From assembly GCA_964345075.1 (NCBI GenBank), contig CAYFPS010000028.1, positions 1-34,825 on the forward strand: 34,825 nucleotides of DNA, read 5' to 3'. The translations under genes and the position numbers were made by a program. This document shows positions 17,020 to 23,593 of the stretch, one piece after another (positions within the stretch are counted from its first letter, which is position 1; each line of letters starts with the position of its first letter). This DNA is from CAYFPS01 sp964345075 (GTDB lineage Bacteria; CAIWAD01). The notes beneath the pieces were generated by a model. The model was not told the origin of the DNA and did not search any database. It saw only the letters and a program-made list of their open reading frames with translations.

Positions 17020-17375
17020 ACTCCTTTATCATCGATAATTGAGTCGTCTTTTTCATTCTCTTTTTTCACAGAAGGACCAAATGAGATGGAGTCAGCATTA
17101 ATAGAAAGATCTACGCTAATGTCTCCTCTTTTATTTTGATAAGTAGAAGGAGGAGATAAATCTCCCATTACAATCACGCATTTACCCTTTTTTAAATATG
17201 ATAATATAGAAGAATGTTGTTCATTCCATGAAGAAACTTTGTACCAAACCGTCAGTTTTTCTCCATGTTTTTTAAAGTTTAAACCTAAAGGAAAAGAAAC
17301 AACCTTTTTTCCTGTGGAAGTAACTCTTTCTTCAGGATCTCTACCAACAAACCCCATAACAATGATCTTTTGCAC
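17010..17375 (-). CDS. ssb: Single-stranded DNA-binding protein
   Basis: 121 residues with an OB-fold of the bacterial SSB type: MQKIIVMGFVGRDPEERVTS, VVSFPLG, an aromatic strand LTVWYKVSSWNEQ, then LKKGKCVIVMGDLSPPSTYQ. It coats single strands during phage recombination and replication. The start is GTG with GGAGG six bases upstream. The C-terminus is acidic (DDSIIDD) but ends GVWC rather than the usual DIPF-type tip, so it may not recruit host SSB partners in the usual way. It is translated between the ERF protein (one base away) and the nuclease (10-base overlap), as expected for a linked recombination set. Confidence 0.88.
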   Translation of the reverse strand: MQKIIVMGFVGRDPEERVTSTGKKVVSFPLGLNFKKHGEKLTVWYKVSSWNEQHSSILSYLKKGKCVIVMGDLSPPSTYQNKRGDISVDLSINADSISFGPSVKKENEKDDSIIDDKGVWC

Positions 17376-17376
17376 C

Positions 17377-18087
17377 TTAATCCTCCTTCGCTCGCTTTAT
17401 ATCTCTGATTCTTTCGATGCATTTAGTATATCTACTTGCAGGAAGGTCAGCTAATTTTTGTATAGAAAATCCCTTAAGAAGGCTTTCTAAAATCTCAGGA
17501 TGTGAAGAAAGCTCTCCAGAAATAACCTGAAGTTGTGCTTTTGTGATCTTAGAATTTTCTGTTGAAGTCATATTTCCAGCTCTTGGATCTTTCATAGCAA
17601 CTTCTCCATCATCATCTTCATCACTTGCTACTACTCCAGTTAAAGCAGCATACATGTATCTTCTTAAATAAGTTAAGTAACTTCCCATTGTCTGAATATC
17701 GTTTTTAGGTGGTTTTACTTGCATATTAGAATCAAGCCATTGTCCTGAGGAATGACAAAGTCTACTATGAAGAAAAATTCTTCCTTCCTCATCTGTTACA
17801 GTTCTTTGTATTACGCAAATCCCATTCTTTGCTAAAAAAGGACGAGATGCTTTAACAACTGAGGCTAAATCAGCATATCTAGATTTAAAGTAAGGATTAA
17901 CGCTATCAGTTTTGGCGACCTCCATTTCTAGTTGTGACTTAGCAAGAGCCTCAAAAAGCTTGTCAAGTTCAGGAGACTCCGTTTGTTTAGTGGCTTTTGT
18001 TTCAGATCCATTTTGATCTAAAGCTTCTATGTTTGCAGCAAAACTCATTAGTTCCTCCTCTGTTTGGTGGTTTTCATTGGTTGTCAT
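17377..18087 (-). CDS. erf: ERF-family single-strand annealing protein
   Basis: 236 residues. Signature blocks of the ERF family are clear: NPYFKSRYADL (64-74), GSYLTYLRRY (135-144) and GVVASDEDDDG (151-161). ERF proteins form rings that anneal complementary single strands, as in P22, where they circularise and recombine phage DNA. AGGAG lies 5 bases before the ATG. The C-terminal about 60 residues are helical and diverged. It is grouped with SSB and a YqaJ nuclease, which supply its substrate, so the phage encodes its own recombination system independent of RecA. Confidence 0.9.
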   Translation of the reverse strand: MTTNENHQTEEELMSFAANIEALDQNGSETKATKQTESPELDKLFEALAKSQLEMEVAKTDSVNPYFKSRYADLASVVKASRPFLAKNGICVIQRTVTDEEGRIFLHSRLCHSSGQWLDSNMQVKPPKNDIQTMGSYLTYLRRYMYAALTGVVASDEDDDGEVAMKDPRAGNMTSTENSKITKAQLQVISGELSSHPEILESLLKGFSIQKLADLPASRYTKCIERIRDIKRAKED

Positions 18088-18098
18088 ACAGTCTCCTA

Positions 18099-18428
18099 TT
18101 AAATTTCTTCTTCAAGGACCCTGTATATTTTATTTTTAATTTCTTGAGTAGTGTTCTTCTCTATTTTATCTAACTTTCGATGATGTATTACACACACATC
18201 TTCTTTTCTCATGTGTAACATTTCTTCTGTTTGCTTGCTCATATCGTTTTTCCAAACTAAGTATTTCATAGCATCTAAAATAGTTTGAGGACAGATATCA
18301 TTTAAAGAATCAAACAGTTGTTCGTACAGAGCATAAATAGCTGAAGCGTCATCTGTGAAAAAATTCTCCGTGTTTTCATCTTCATACAAAACAGGTTCGG
18401 TGTATGGATAATCATGACTTGTTAACAT
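18099..18428 (-). CDS. Unknown acidic protein, first gene of the recombination operon
   Basis: 109 residues, acidic in the first half (YTEPVLYEDENTENFFTDDA), helical after that, with a basic segment MRKEDVCVIHHRKLDKIEKN. No family is recognised. It begins immediately after a CACCACC motif and an AAGGA site, and lies 11 bases before the ERF gene, so it is the leader gene of the operon. Such positions often hold anti-nuclease or regulatory proteins (compare lambda gam upstream of bet and exo); the comparison is positional only. Confidence 0.7.
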   Translation of the reverse strand: MLTSHDYPYTEPVLYEDENTENFFTDDASAIYALYEQLFDSLNDICPQTILDAMKYLVWKNDMSKQTEEMLHMRKEDVCVIHHRKLDKIEKNTTQEIKNKIYRVLEEEI

Positions 18429-18477
18429 GGTGGTGTCCTTATGTTTTAGGTTGTCTTTAATCTAACTCTATAATACC
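18429..18477 (-). promoter_or_regulatory. Divergent control region with GACAACC / CACCACC leader motif
   Basis: On the minus strand GACAACC (18455-18449) is followed 13 bases later by CACCACC (18435-18429), directly before the ATG at 18428. The same pair occurs in the leaders at 19251 and 30962, and the second half at 21758. A TATAAT box on the plus strand (18469-18474) faces the HTH gene. So two transcription units probably diverge here and the HTH protein may control both. Confidence 0.5.
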
Positions 18478-18513
18478 ATGCCAAATGACATTTTACGCAA
18501 CCAAAAAGGCGCC

Positions 18514-18747
18514 ATGTACGAAAATAAAATAAATTATAGCAAGGATCTTAAGGTCGTCCGAATGTTTTTGAAGAAGAAAAAAATAACTCTTATTGCTTTA
18601 TCTAAAGAAATGAATTATAGTATTCGCCACATTTCACGCCTATTCAATGATAGTCAAGAAAAAATACCTCCGAGGTTCATGAATGAATTATTTAATGCTA
18701 TTGAAATTATTCTTAAGAAAGACTTAAAAGAATTTTATAACTTATAA
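18514..18747 (+). CDS. Small helix-turn-helix regulator (Cro/CI-like)
   Basis: 77 residues from the ATG at 18514; an in-frame ATG at 18478 lies only 3 bases after a TATAAT box and would need leaderless translation. The core LKKKKITLIALSKEMNYSIR, then HISRLFNDSQEKIPPRFMNE, reads as a five-helix HTH of the Cro/CI type: helix 2 TLIALSKEMN, recognition helix SIRHISRLFN, then the P-RFMNELF helix. It sits at the divergence point of the recombination and replication operons, the usual place for a phage repressor or Cro. No full-length CI with a cleavage domain is present, so a lytic-control role is more likely than lysogeny. Confidence 0.65.
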   Translation: MYENKINYSKDLKVVRMFLKKKKITLIALSKEMNYSIRHISRLFNDSQEKIPPRFMNELFNAIEIILKKDLKEFYNL

Positions 18748-18758
18748 AGAGGTGAGAT

Positions 18759-19211
18759 ATGGATTATTTTGGTATAGATTTTTACTCTATTTTCTTTTGC
18801 ATTCAAATGATTATTTTTTCCGTTATCGTTTACAAAAGTTATGCTCATTTGAGATATATTCGAAAAGTTTTAAGAGATGAATCCAATTTTCAAAAAAGAT
18901 ATTTTCTTCAACAGCTTGATGATCATACATGTGATTTATTTGACAAAATGGAAGATTTGAAATATGACATGATGGAAATACAGAAATGTGTTTTAGCTAA
19001 CCTTAATGATAAAGTGAATTGGATTGACTTAAAGCATAAAAATCCTCCTCCTTTACAGTTAGTTCTTTTAAAATTAACTGGATCGGGAGAAAGTTGTAAA
19101 GGATGTATAAATCAAGAGGGAAATGCATGGAGTTTAATCGCTCCTTTAAATGGTAAGCTAAAGCTTGAAATGGGAGAGGTTAGTTTTTGGAAACCTCTTA
19201 TCACTATTTAA
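18759..19211 (+). CDS. Membrane-anchored protein with DUF551-like C-terminal domain
   Basis: 150 residues: one transmembrane helix at about residues 6-25 (FYSIFFCIQMIIFSVIVY), a helical linker to about residue 85, then a domain starting WIDLKHKNPPPLQLVLLKLT and ending VSFWKPL. The pattern W-I-x-L-K-x4-P-P ... V-L ... (F/H)-W-x-P is that of the small DUF551 family, whose function is unknown. A membrane anchor fused to this domain is unusual. AGAGGTGAG lies just upstream of the ATG. It probably shares a transcript with the HTH gene 11 bases before it. Confidence 0.65.
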   Translation: MDYFGIDFYSIFFCIQMIIFSVIVYKSYAHLRYIRKVLRDESNFQKRYFLQQLDDHTCDLFDKMEDLKYDMMEIQKCVLANLNDKVNWIDLKHKNPPPLQLVLLKLTGSGESCKGCINQEGNAWSLIAPLNGKLKLEMGEVSFWKPLITI

Positions 19212-19216
19212 AAAGA

Positions 19217-19248
19217 AGGCACTTAAGAAAATGATAACTTAAGTGCCT
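19217..19248 (-). terminator. Perfect 11-bp hairpin, terminator-like on the minus strand
   Basis: AGGCACTTAAG (19217-19227) pairs fully with CTTAAGTGCCT (19238-19248) over a 10-base loop. Read on the minus strand it is followed by TCTTTTTAAATAG, as in an intrinsic terminator; on the plus strand it is followed by CAGACAACC. It lies 5 bases after a plus-strand stop codon, so it could also stabilise the 3' end of that transcript. Confidence 0.45.
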
Positions 19249-19250
19249 CA

Positions 19251-19273
19251 GACAACCTGAAGACTACCACCAC
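19251..19273 (+). promoter_or_regulatory. GACAACC / CCACCAC leader motif
   Basis: GACAACC (19251-19257) and CCACCAC (19267-19273) lie 9 bases apart in a non-coding stretch. The same two blocks stand before the genes at 18428 (minus) and 30985 (plus), and CCACCAC stands before 21772. Meaning unknown: a protein- or RNA-binding site in the leader is the leading idea. Confidence 0.45.
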
Positions 19274-19406
19274 GTAATCTAGAGGTACCTGAAATCCTAA
19301 TCATTGAATGATTTTTTAGAAAGAAGATTCTATGATTCTTTAGCTTCAAATTCTTTTTTTGGTAGACAAGTTAAAGATTTTTTAGATAGGATAAACAAAA
19401 GAAAAA

Positions 19407-19433
19407 AAGAGAGGCCGTTTGAATGCCTCTCTT
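19407..19433 (-). terminator. Intrinsic terminator-like hairpin on the minus strand
   Basis: AAGAGAGGC (19407-19415) pairs with GCCTCTCTT (19425-19433) around a 9-base loop; on the minus strand it continues into TTTTTCTTTTG. This is a good intrinsic terminator for a minus-strand transcript, yet no minus-strand gene lies upstream of it. On the plus strand it would be an RNA hairpin 42 bases before the leader peptide. Confidence 0.5.
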
Positions 19434-19474
19434 AAGTAGTTTTAACTCACCTCGCAAAAAGGAGCAAAAAGTAT

Positions 19475-19573
19475 ATGTCTCATTTAATTACTAAACAAGA
19501 ACATTTACCAAAACAAAAAAGGATTTGTTTTGATATGAACCAACAAGGAGTTAATTCATATGAGCAATCATAA
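19475..19573 (+). CDS. Leader peptide coupled to the replication initiator (32 aa)
   Basis: Encodes MSHLITKQEHLPKQKRICFD then MNQQGVNSYEQS, 32 residues, basic and Gln-rich. GGAG lies 10 bases before the ATG. Its last 14 bases overlap the start of the initiator gene in another frame, so ribosomes leaving it could restart on the initiator. That arrangement fits translational control of initiator dosage. Too short for family assignment. Confidence 0.45.
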   Translation: MSHLITKQEHLPKQKRICFDMNQQGVNSYEQS

Positions 19574-20507
19574 TTCAGAAGATAATTATCAACAAGAAAA
19601 AAATCAAGAAAATCTCTCATTATCTTACACTATAGGGATTCCTGCAATCCTTGTGGATGATAAAAACCTTTCAGATAGACAGTTTCGTTTAATGATTCAT
19701 CTTATAGGTTTAGCTAGAAAAGAGGGATACTGCTACGCATCAGATAAATATTTAGCAGAAAAAATGGGCATTTCTTTATCTCAAATAAAAAGAGAAATTC
19801 GAGAATTAGAGAAAAATGAATATATCACACGAAATACTGATAGAAGCAAGATGATTCCTAGTCGTTCTATTTATGTAACTCCAGCTTTTTCAAAAAAACC
19901 TTACGAAGGATCACCCATGAGCCTATCGAAGGGTCACCCACGACCCTATCGAAGGGCCACCGGTGAGCTACATAATATATTAAGTAGTAATAATATTATT
20001 AAGAAGAAAGAAAGAGAGAGAAAGAAAGTCGTCGCTACAGCTCCTCCCTCTCCCTTAATTTCTTTTGGTGAATTTAAGAAAATCAAGCTAACTCAGAGAG
20101 ATTATGATTCTCTTCAAAAGAGTATTGGAAAGGAAGAACTGGATAAAACAATTCGAGATGCTGATGAATGGTTAGCTGCTTCAGGAAAAACAAAAAAGAA
20201 CTATAAAGCATTTTTACAAAGTTGGATAAGACGAGAAAAGGAATTTAACTCTTCTAACCATCAATGTGTAAAATTAAACATCTTAGAGAAAAACAAAACT
20301 TATGCACATAACGTTGAGAAAATCTTAAGGAAAAATGGCATTCCAAAGGAGGTAAAGCTTCATGCAAATTCCTCCTATCTCGAGATTGGATTGAAAAATC
20401 ATCCAACTACCACAATCATTGAGTTTAAGGAAAAAAACTTTCAAGAAAGACTGAGAAATGAGCTTCAAAAGATGGAATTAATGCAGTATTTGGACAAAGA
20501 AACTTAA
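19560..20507 (+). CDS. Replication initiation protein with N-terminal winged helix
   Basis: 315 residues. Residues about 37-95 form a winged helix-turn-helix: LSDRQFRLMIHLIGLARKEG, YASDKYLAEKMGISLSQIKR, EIRELEKNEYI. A basic, low-complexity linker follows (about 115-160), then a conserved replisome-organiser-type block, FGEFKKIKLTQRDYDSLQKS to YKAFLQSWIRREKEF, and a charged C-terminus. The layout is that of phage O-like proteins that bind iterons and load the host helicase. Three 23-bp repeats and an AT-rich tract lie within the coding sequence of the linker, as in lambda O. No helicase or primase motif is present, so the host replisome must be recruited. GGAG lies 10 bases before the ATG. Confidence 0.7.
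   Translation: MSNHNSEDNYQQEKNQENLSLSYTIGIPAILVDDKNLSDRQFRLMIHLIGLARKEGYCYASDKYLAEKMGISLSQIKREIRELEKNEYITRNTDRSKMIPSRSIYVTPAFSKKPYEGSPMSLSKGHPRPYRRATGELHNILSSNNIIKKKERERKKVVATAPPSPLISFGEFKKIKLTQRDYDSLQKSIGKEELDKTIRDADEWLAASGKTKKNYKAFLQSWIRREKEFNSSNHQCVKLNILEKNKTYAHNVEKILRKNGIPKEVKLHANSSYLEIGLKNHPTTTIIEFKEKNFQERLRNELQKMELMQYLDKET
19901..19969 (+). repeat. Three tandem 23-bp iterons (probable replication origin)
   Basis: Units at 19901-19923, 19924-19946 and 19947-19969 lie head to tail and agree pairwise at 16 to 18 of 23 positions. All contain CGAAGG followed by CACC; the middle unit has the near-palindrome GGGTCACCC. They are markedly GC-rich in an AT-rich genome. Because 23 is not a multiple of 3 the encoded protein shows no repeat, so selection is on the DNA. 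They fall inside the initiator gene. Confidence 0.75.
19970..20003 (+). other. AT-rich tract beside the iterons (candidate unwinding element)
   Basis: About 34 bases made almost only of A and T (ACATAATATATTAAG, then TAATAATATTATTAAG) directly follow the third iteron. Iterons next to such a tract inside an initiator gene is the lambda-type origin layout; unwinding here is inferred. Confidence 0.55.
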
Positions 20508-20514
20508 AATTGTT

Positions 20515-20533
20515 ATATCCCTGTTAGGGATAT
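20515..20533. promoter_or_regulatory. Perfect 8-bp inverted repeat between initiator and RusA genes
   Basis: ATATCCCT (20515-20522) and AGGGATAT (20526-20533) flank GTT, in the 46-base gap before the RusA gene. There is no U tract after it, so it is not a normal terminator. It may be an operator or an mRNA hairpin affecting expression of the downstream gene. Confidence 0.45.
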
Positions 20534-20553
20534 CTAAGTAGAGGCAAAAAAAG

Positions 20554-20970
20554 ATGATCATTTATGAAATACCAGGAGATCCTATAGCTCTTCAGAGACA
20601 CAGACATTCAGGTAAGAAATGTTATGATCCACAGAAAAGTATAAAACAAAACCATCAATGGCATATCAAAAGCCAAATTAAAGACCTTTTCCCGGCCTCT
20701 GAGCCCGTTAAACTGATTGTGGAGTATCATATGCCCATTCCCAAAAGTTATTCGAAAAGAAAGGCAAAAGAATGCGTTTTAGGACCACATAGCCAGAAAC
20801 CAGATCTTTCTAACTTGATAAAATTCACTGAAGATACATTTAATAACATGATTTGGGAAGACGATTCTCTTATTTCTGAAATCGAAGCTAGAAAATTTTA
20901 TTCATGGGAACCCAAAACAGTTTTTAGAATTGAACAAATAGCAAGAAAATATTTAGGAAAGATTGAATGA
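20554..20970 (+). CDS. rusA: RusA-family Holliday junction resolvase
   Basis: 138 residues. The RusA pattern is plain: a first strand IIYEIPGDPIALQRHR, VEYHMPIPKSYSKRK, then the acidic catalytic set in KPDLSNLIKFTEDTF (Asp84, Asp94) and WEDDSLISEIEARK (Asp103, Asp104). Family members are dimeric endonucleases that cut four-way junctions in a metal-dependent way; in phages they resolve recombination and replication intermediates before packaging. It follows the initiator and complements the ERF/SSB/YqaJ set on the other strand. It overlaps the following zinc-ribbon gene by four bases. Confidence 0.9.
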   Translation: MIIYEIPGDPIALQRHRHSGKKCYDPQKSIKQNHQWHIKSQIKDLFPASEPVKLIVEYHMPIPKSYSKRKAKECVLGPHSQKPDLSNLIKFTEDTFNNMIWEDDSLISEIEARKFYSWEPKTVFRIEQIARKYLGKIE

Positions 20971-21197
20971 AATGTCTCCATTGTGAAGATTCAAAACTAA
21001 AGATAAAATCATTTGAAGCATATAAAACAAAAGATGGAGCTATTAGAACTTTTGAAGCTTATTTCTGTCCAAAATGCAAAGAATTTTATATGACTTCAAA
21101 ACAAATAGAATCATATCGAAATAAAACATGGGGAGTTCTCATGAATCATTATGAAATGAAAATCAATATTTTACCTCAGGAGGAAGATGAAGAATGA
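20967..21197 (+). CDS. Small zinc-ribbon protein
   Basis: 76 residues with two CxxC knuckles, CLHC at residues 3-6 and CPKC near 34-37, separated by a strand-rich segment, then a helix (TSKQIESYRNKTWGVLMNHY) and an acidic tail. The ribbon resembles YgiT/MqsA-type zinc fingers, but there is no attached HTH and no toxin neighbour, so I do not call it an antitoxin. It overlaps the RusA stop and the next start by four bases each, so it is made as part of the replication operon. Confidence 0.65.
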   Translation: MKCLHCEDSKLKIKSFEAYKTKDGAIRTFEAYFCPKCKEFYMTSKQIESYRNKTWGVLMNHYEMKINILPQEEDEE

Positions 21198-21385
21198 AAA
21201 CACTAATAGTTTATGCTAATGACTCAGTCTACAAATACAACGATCTTTATCTTCTACACTGTTATGAAATCGATGAAAATAAAATACTTAAAGTTACAAG
21301 AAGAAATCTCCAAACTGGAGAAGAACGAGATTTTGCATGCTTTAAAGAATGGGATTATTTTATCATTGAGGAGGAGATAGGTTGA
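21194..21385 (+). CDS. Small unknown protein (63 aa)
   Basis: 63 residues, strand-rich: MKTLIVYANDSVYKYNDLYL, LHCYEIDENKILKVTRRNLQ, ending WDYFIIEEEIG. It is a compact alternating pattern with no membrane span. It overlaps the preceding gene by four bases and precedes the next by one, so expression is tied to the replication operon. No family is recognised. Confidence 0.6.
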   Translation: MKTLIVYANDSVYKYNDLYLLHCYEIDENKILKVTRRNLQTGEERDFACFKEWDYFIIEEEIG

Positions 21386-21386
21386 A

Positions 21387-21638
21387 ATGGATTATGATGA
21401 TGACATAGAACTACAAACACTTTCTATAGAAGACATGGAAATAATCAGCGAAGCAATCTCAAGGGTTTGTATTTTATTAGAAGAAAAATTATATATAGAT
21501 GAAAATGAAATTGTTCTAGCATGTTGGCGTTGTTTAAACCTCCATTTGTTACATGAGCAAAAAATACGTCCTAATTCCACTATCAAAACAAGAATGAATA
21601 AAATTACAATTGCACAAAATAACTTTATTAATGGATAA
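21387..21638 (+). CDS. Small helical acidic protein (83 aa)
   Basis: 83 residues. The first 50 are acidic and helical (MDYDDDIELQTLSIEDMEII, SEAISRVCILLEEKLYIDEN); the C-terminus is basic (IRPNSTIKTRMNKITIAQNN). GGAG lies about 13 bases upstream. It directly follows the 63-residue gene and overlaps a 29-codon reading frame at its end. No family is recognised. Confidence 0.55.
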   Translation: MDYDDDIELQTLSIEDMEIISEAISRVCILLEEKLYIDENEIVLACWRCLNLHLLHEQKIRPNSTIKTRMNKITIAQNNFING

Positions 21639-21720
21639 AAACGAATTAGAAGAAATAATGCCCGACATTTTCCAGACGCAAATTGACTACATAAATAATA
21701 AGCAAGATATCTTGAATTAA
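21631..21720 (+). CDS. Possible micropeptide ending the replication operon (29 aa)
   Basis: Encodes MDKNELEEIMPDIFQTQIDY then INNKQDILN. It overlaps the preceding gene by 8 bases and ends 51 bases before the small-terminase ATG. No convincing ribosome binding site is present, so translation would depend on coupling. Low confidence. Confidence 0.3.
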   Translation: MDKNELEEIMPDIFQTQIDYINNKQDILN

Positions 21721-21757
21721 TTTTTACTATTAATTAAAAGAAGCTCAAGTGAAACTA

Positions 21758-21764
21758 CCACCAC
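21758..21764 (+). promoter_or_regulatory. CCACCAC leader element before the terminase genes
   Basis: GAAACTACCACCAC lies just before the small-terminase ATG (21772), in the first gap after the replication operon. It matches GAAGACTACCACCAC at 19259-19273 and the CCACCAC before 30985. Here no GACAACC block precedes it. Confidence 0.4.
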
Positions 21765-21771
21765 AAGAGCT

Positions 21772-22260
21772 ATGCGTCACCAAATTTCTGTCTCTAAAGA
21801 ATATATCGAAACAGTCTGTGAATGGCTAGAAACCTGGTCAAATGAAGAAACAAGCTGGACTATTCCTCAATTCCTAAAAAAGCATGGCATTGGATGGTCA
21901 TATTTCAAAGGAATGATGGAGATTGACCCACTCCTTCATAACAGATTTCAAATAACTATTGCAACACTTCACGATAAATGGATTTCTTATGCGTTTGAGA
22001 AAAAAGAACTTCCTTTTCACTTACAAAAAATTATGATGAGATATCTTCGTATATATGATAACCATTCATTTTATGTAGAGCAACAAGCTAGGAATGGATT
22101 AGAAAAAGCGAAGAAAGAATTAGAAGAAAATGCAGATGTAAACGTCAATGAGTACACAACCGAAGACTATTCGCAAGAACGACTTGATGGACTTTATAAA
22201 CGCATCTACGATGAAAACGTTAACAAACGTAGAAGTAGAGCGTCGTCTAAACGAATATAG
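21772..22260 (+). CDS. Terminase small subunit (probable)
   Basis: 162 residues, directly upstream of and overlapping the large terminase gene. The N-terminal part (VCEWLETWSNEETSWTIPQF, LKKHGIGWSYFKGMMEIDP) reads as a helix-turn-helix that would recognise packaging sites on phage DNA. A long helical middle follows (IMMRYLRIYDNHSFYVEQQA, ...LEKAKKELEENA) and a basic tail (KRRSRASSKRI). Small terminases form rings that bind DNA and pass it to the large subunit. The call rests on position, size and HTH layout. The ribosome binding site is weak (AAGAG). Confidence 0.65.
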   Translation: MRHQISVSKEYIETVCEWLETWSNEETSWTIPQFLKKHGIGWSYFKGMMEIDPLLHNRFQITIATLHDKWISYAFEKKELPFHLQKIMMRYLRIYDNHSFYVEQQARNGLEKAKKELEENADVNVNEYTTEDYSQERLDGLYKRIYDENVNKRRSRASSKRI

Positions 22261-23593
22261 ACCACGTCCATATCAAGCTCCTATTTTAAAAGCCTTGAGC
22301 TCGGGCTATAAGCGTGTCTTAGCTATATTACCAAGACGTGCCGGCAAAGATATAACAGCACTAAATTATGTCATTCGCCAAATGTGGGAGAAACCTGGCG
22401 TTTATTATTATATTTTCCCAACTTATTCACAAGCTAAAAAAGTTATTTGGGATTCGATGACCAATGATGGGAAAAGAATACTAGATTATTTCCCAAAAGA
22501 ATTAGTTCTTCAAATGAACTCCCAAGAAATGAAAGTGAGAATGATTGGAAAAAATGGACAAACATCCCTGTTTCAATTGATTGGTTCTGACAATTATAAC
22601 TCACTAATGGGGACCAACCCTCGAGGATGCGTATTCTCGGAGTATTCGTTGCAAGATCCACTTGCCTATCAATATATACGTCCGATACTGACGGCCAATG
22701 GGGGTTGGGCCTTTTTTATCTCTACTCCGAGGGGTAAAAATCATTTATGGAGTCTCTATGAGCTTTCTAAGGAATCTCCAGATTGGTTTTCTTATAAGCT
22801 TACTTTGGATGACACTAATCATATACCACTTGAGGAAATAGAGAAAGAGCGCCGTGAAGGTTTAATGTCTGAAGATATGATCCAGCAAGAATACTACACA
22901 TCTTTTGATATGGGAATCGAAGGTTCATATTACAACAAATATATTGATAGAATGAAGAGAGATCAGAAAATTGGAGATGTTCCCTGGGAATCGGCCTTCA
23001 AAGTTCATACAGCGTGGGATATAGGCGTAAGAGATCAAACATCCATTATTTTTTTCCAAACGATTGGTCAAACTGTTCGAATTATCGATTCTTATGAAAA
23101 TTCTAAGGAGGGTTTAGAGCACTACGCGGAAGTTCTTTCAAATAAACCGTATCTTTATGGAACCCATATTGCACCTCACGACATAAGAGTAAGAGAATGG
23201 GGAAGTGGGATTACAAGAGTTGAGAAAGCTCGACAACTTGGAATAAATTTTACATTAGCCCCAAATTTTGAAGTTCCGGATGGTATTGAGGCATGTAGAT
23301 CCTTATTTTCAAAATTATGGATTAACGAAGAAAAATGCGCTGATTTAATTAAAGCACTCGAAAATTATAGGCAGGAATATGATTCGAAGAAAAAAATATA
23401 TTTACCTAGGCCTCTCCATGATTGGAGTAGCCACTATAGCGATTCTTTTAGATATTTGGCAATTTCACTTCCTAAAACATCTGATTGCATATCTGCAGAA
23501 GATCTAAATACTTTTCAACAAGAAGCATTATACGGATCAGAATCTAAAATTCCTAAATTTTTCCATCAATCTATAAACCATGGGCAATATTAA
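22148..23593 (+). CDS. terL: Terminase large subunit
   Basis: 481 residues. ATPase: RPYQAPIL adenine motif (40-47), Walker A PRRAGKD (62-68), Walker B GCVFSEY with catalytic Glu165, and coupling motif STPRGKNH (192-199). Nuclease (RNase-H fold): AWDIGVRD with Asp291, APHD with Asp345, and SHYSDSFRY with Asp432. It drives DNA into the head through the portal and cuts it. With the first ATG it overlaps the small-subunit gene by 113 bases; ATGs at 22187 and 22211 are alternatives, and no start has a strong ribosome binding site. The stop shares one base with the portal start. Confidence 0.92.
   Translation: MSTQPKTIRKNDLMDFINASTMKTLTNVEVERRLNEYRPRPYQAPILKALSSGYKRVLAILPRRAGKDITALNYVIRQMWEKPGVYYYIFPTYSQAKKVIWDSMTNDGKRILDYFPKELVLQMNSQEMKVRMIGKNGQTSLFQLIGSDNYNSLMGTNPRGCVFSEYSLQDPLAYQYIRPILTANGGWAFFISTPRGKNHLWSLYELSKESPDWFSYKLTLDDTNHIPLEEIEKERREGLMSEDMIQQEYYTSFDMGIEGSYYNKYIDRMKRDQKIGDVPWESAFKVHTAWDIGVRDQTSIIFFQTIGQTVRIIDSYENSKEGLEHYAEVLSNKPYLYGTHIAPHDIRVREWGSGITRVEKARQLGINFTLAPNFEVPDGIEACRSLFSKLWINEEKCADLIKALENYRQEYDSKKKIYLPRPLHDWSSHYSDSFRYLAISLPKTSDCISAEDLNTFQQEALYGSESKIPKFFHQSINHGQY

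Larger units (their letters stand above)
19212..19559. other. Non-coding control region upstream of the replication gene
   Basis: This 348-base gap holds, in order: a perfect 11-bp hairpin (19217-19248), a GACAACC/CCACCAC motif (19251-19273), a weak AT-rich plus-strand terminator-like hairpin (19299-19317), a 9-bp hairpin (19407-19433) and a short leader reading frame from 19475. Both strong hairpins have T-rich tails only on the minus strand. No larger gene is visible on either strand. The stretch between the two strong hairpins could be a small RNA or attenuator, but that is inference. Confidence 0.5.

Noticed and set aside
18478..18513. Upstream ATG (18478) as start of the HTH gene
   Set aside because: It begins 3 bases after a TATAAT box, which would place the transcript start at or after the codon; the ATG at 18514 has AAGG upstream. 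Leaderless translation cannot be fully excluded.
20967..21385. MqsR/MqsA-like toxin-antitoxin pair
   Set aside because: The zinc ribbon lacks the antitoxin's HTH domain and the 63-residue neighbour shows no toxin motif; both are embedded in a coupled replication operon.
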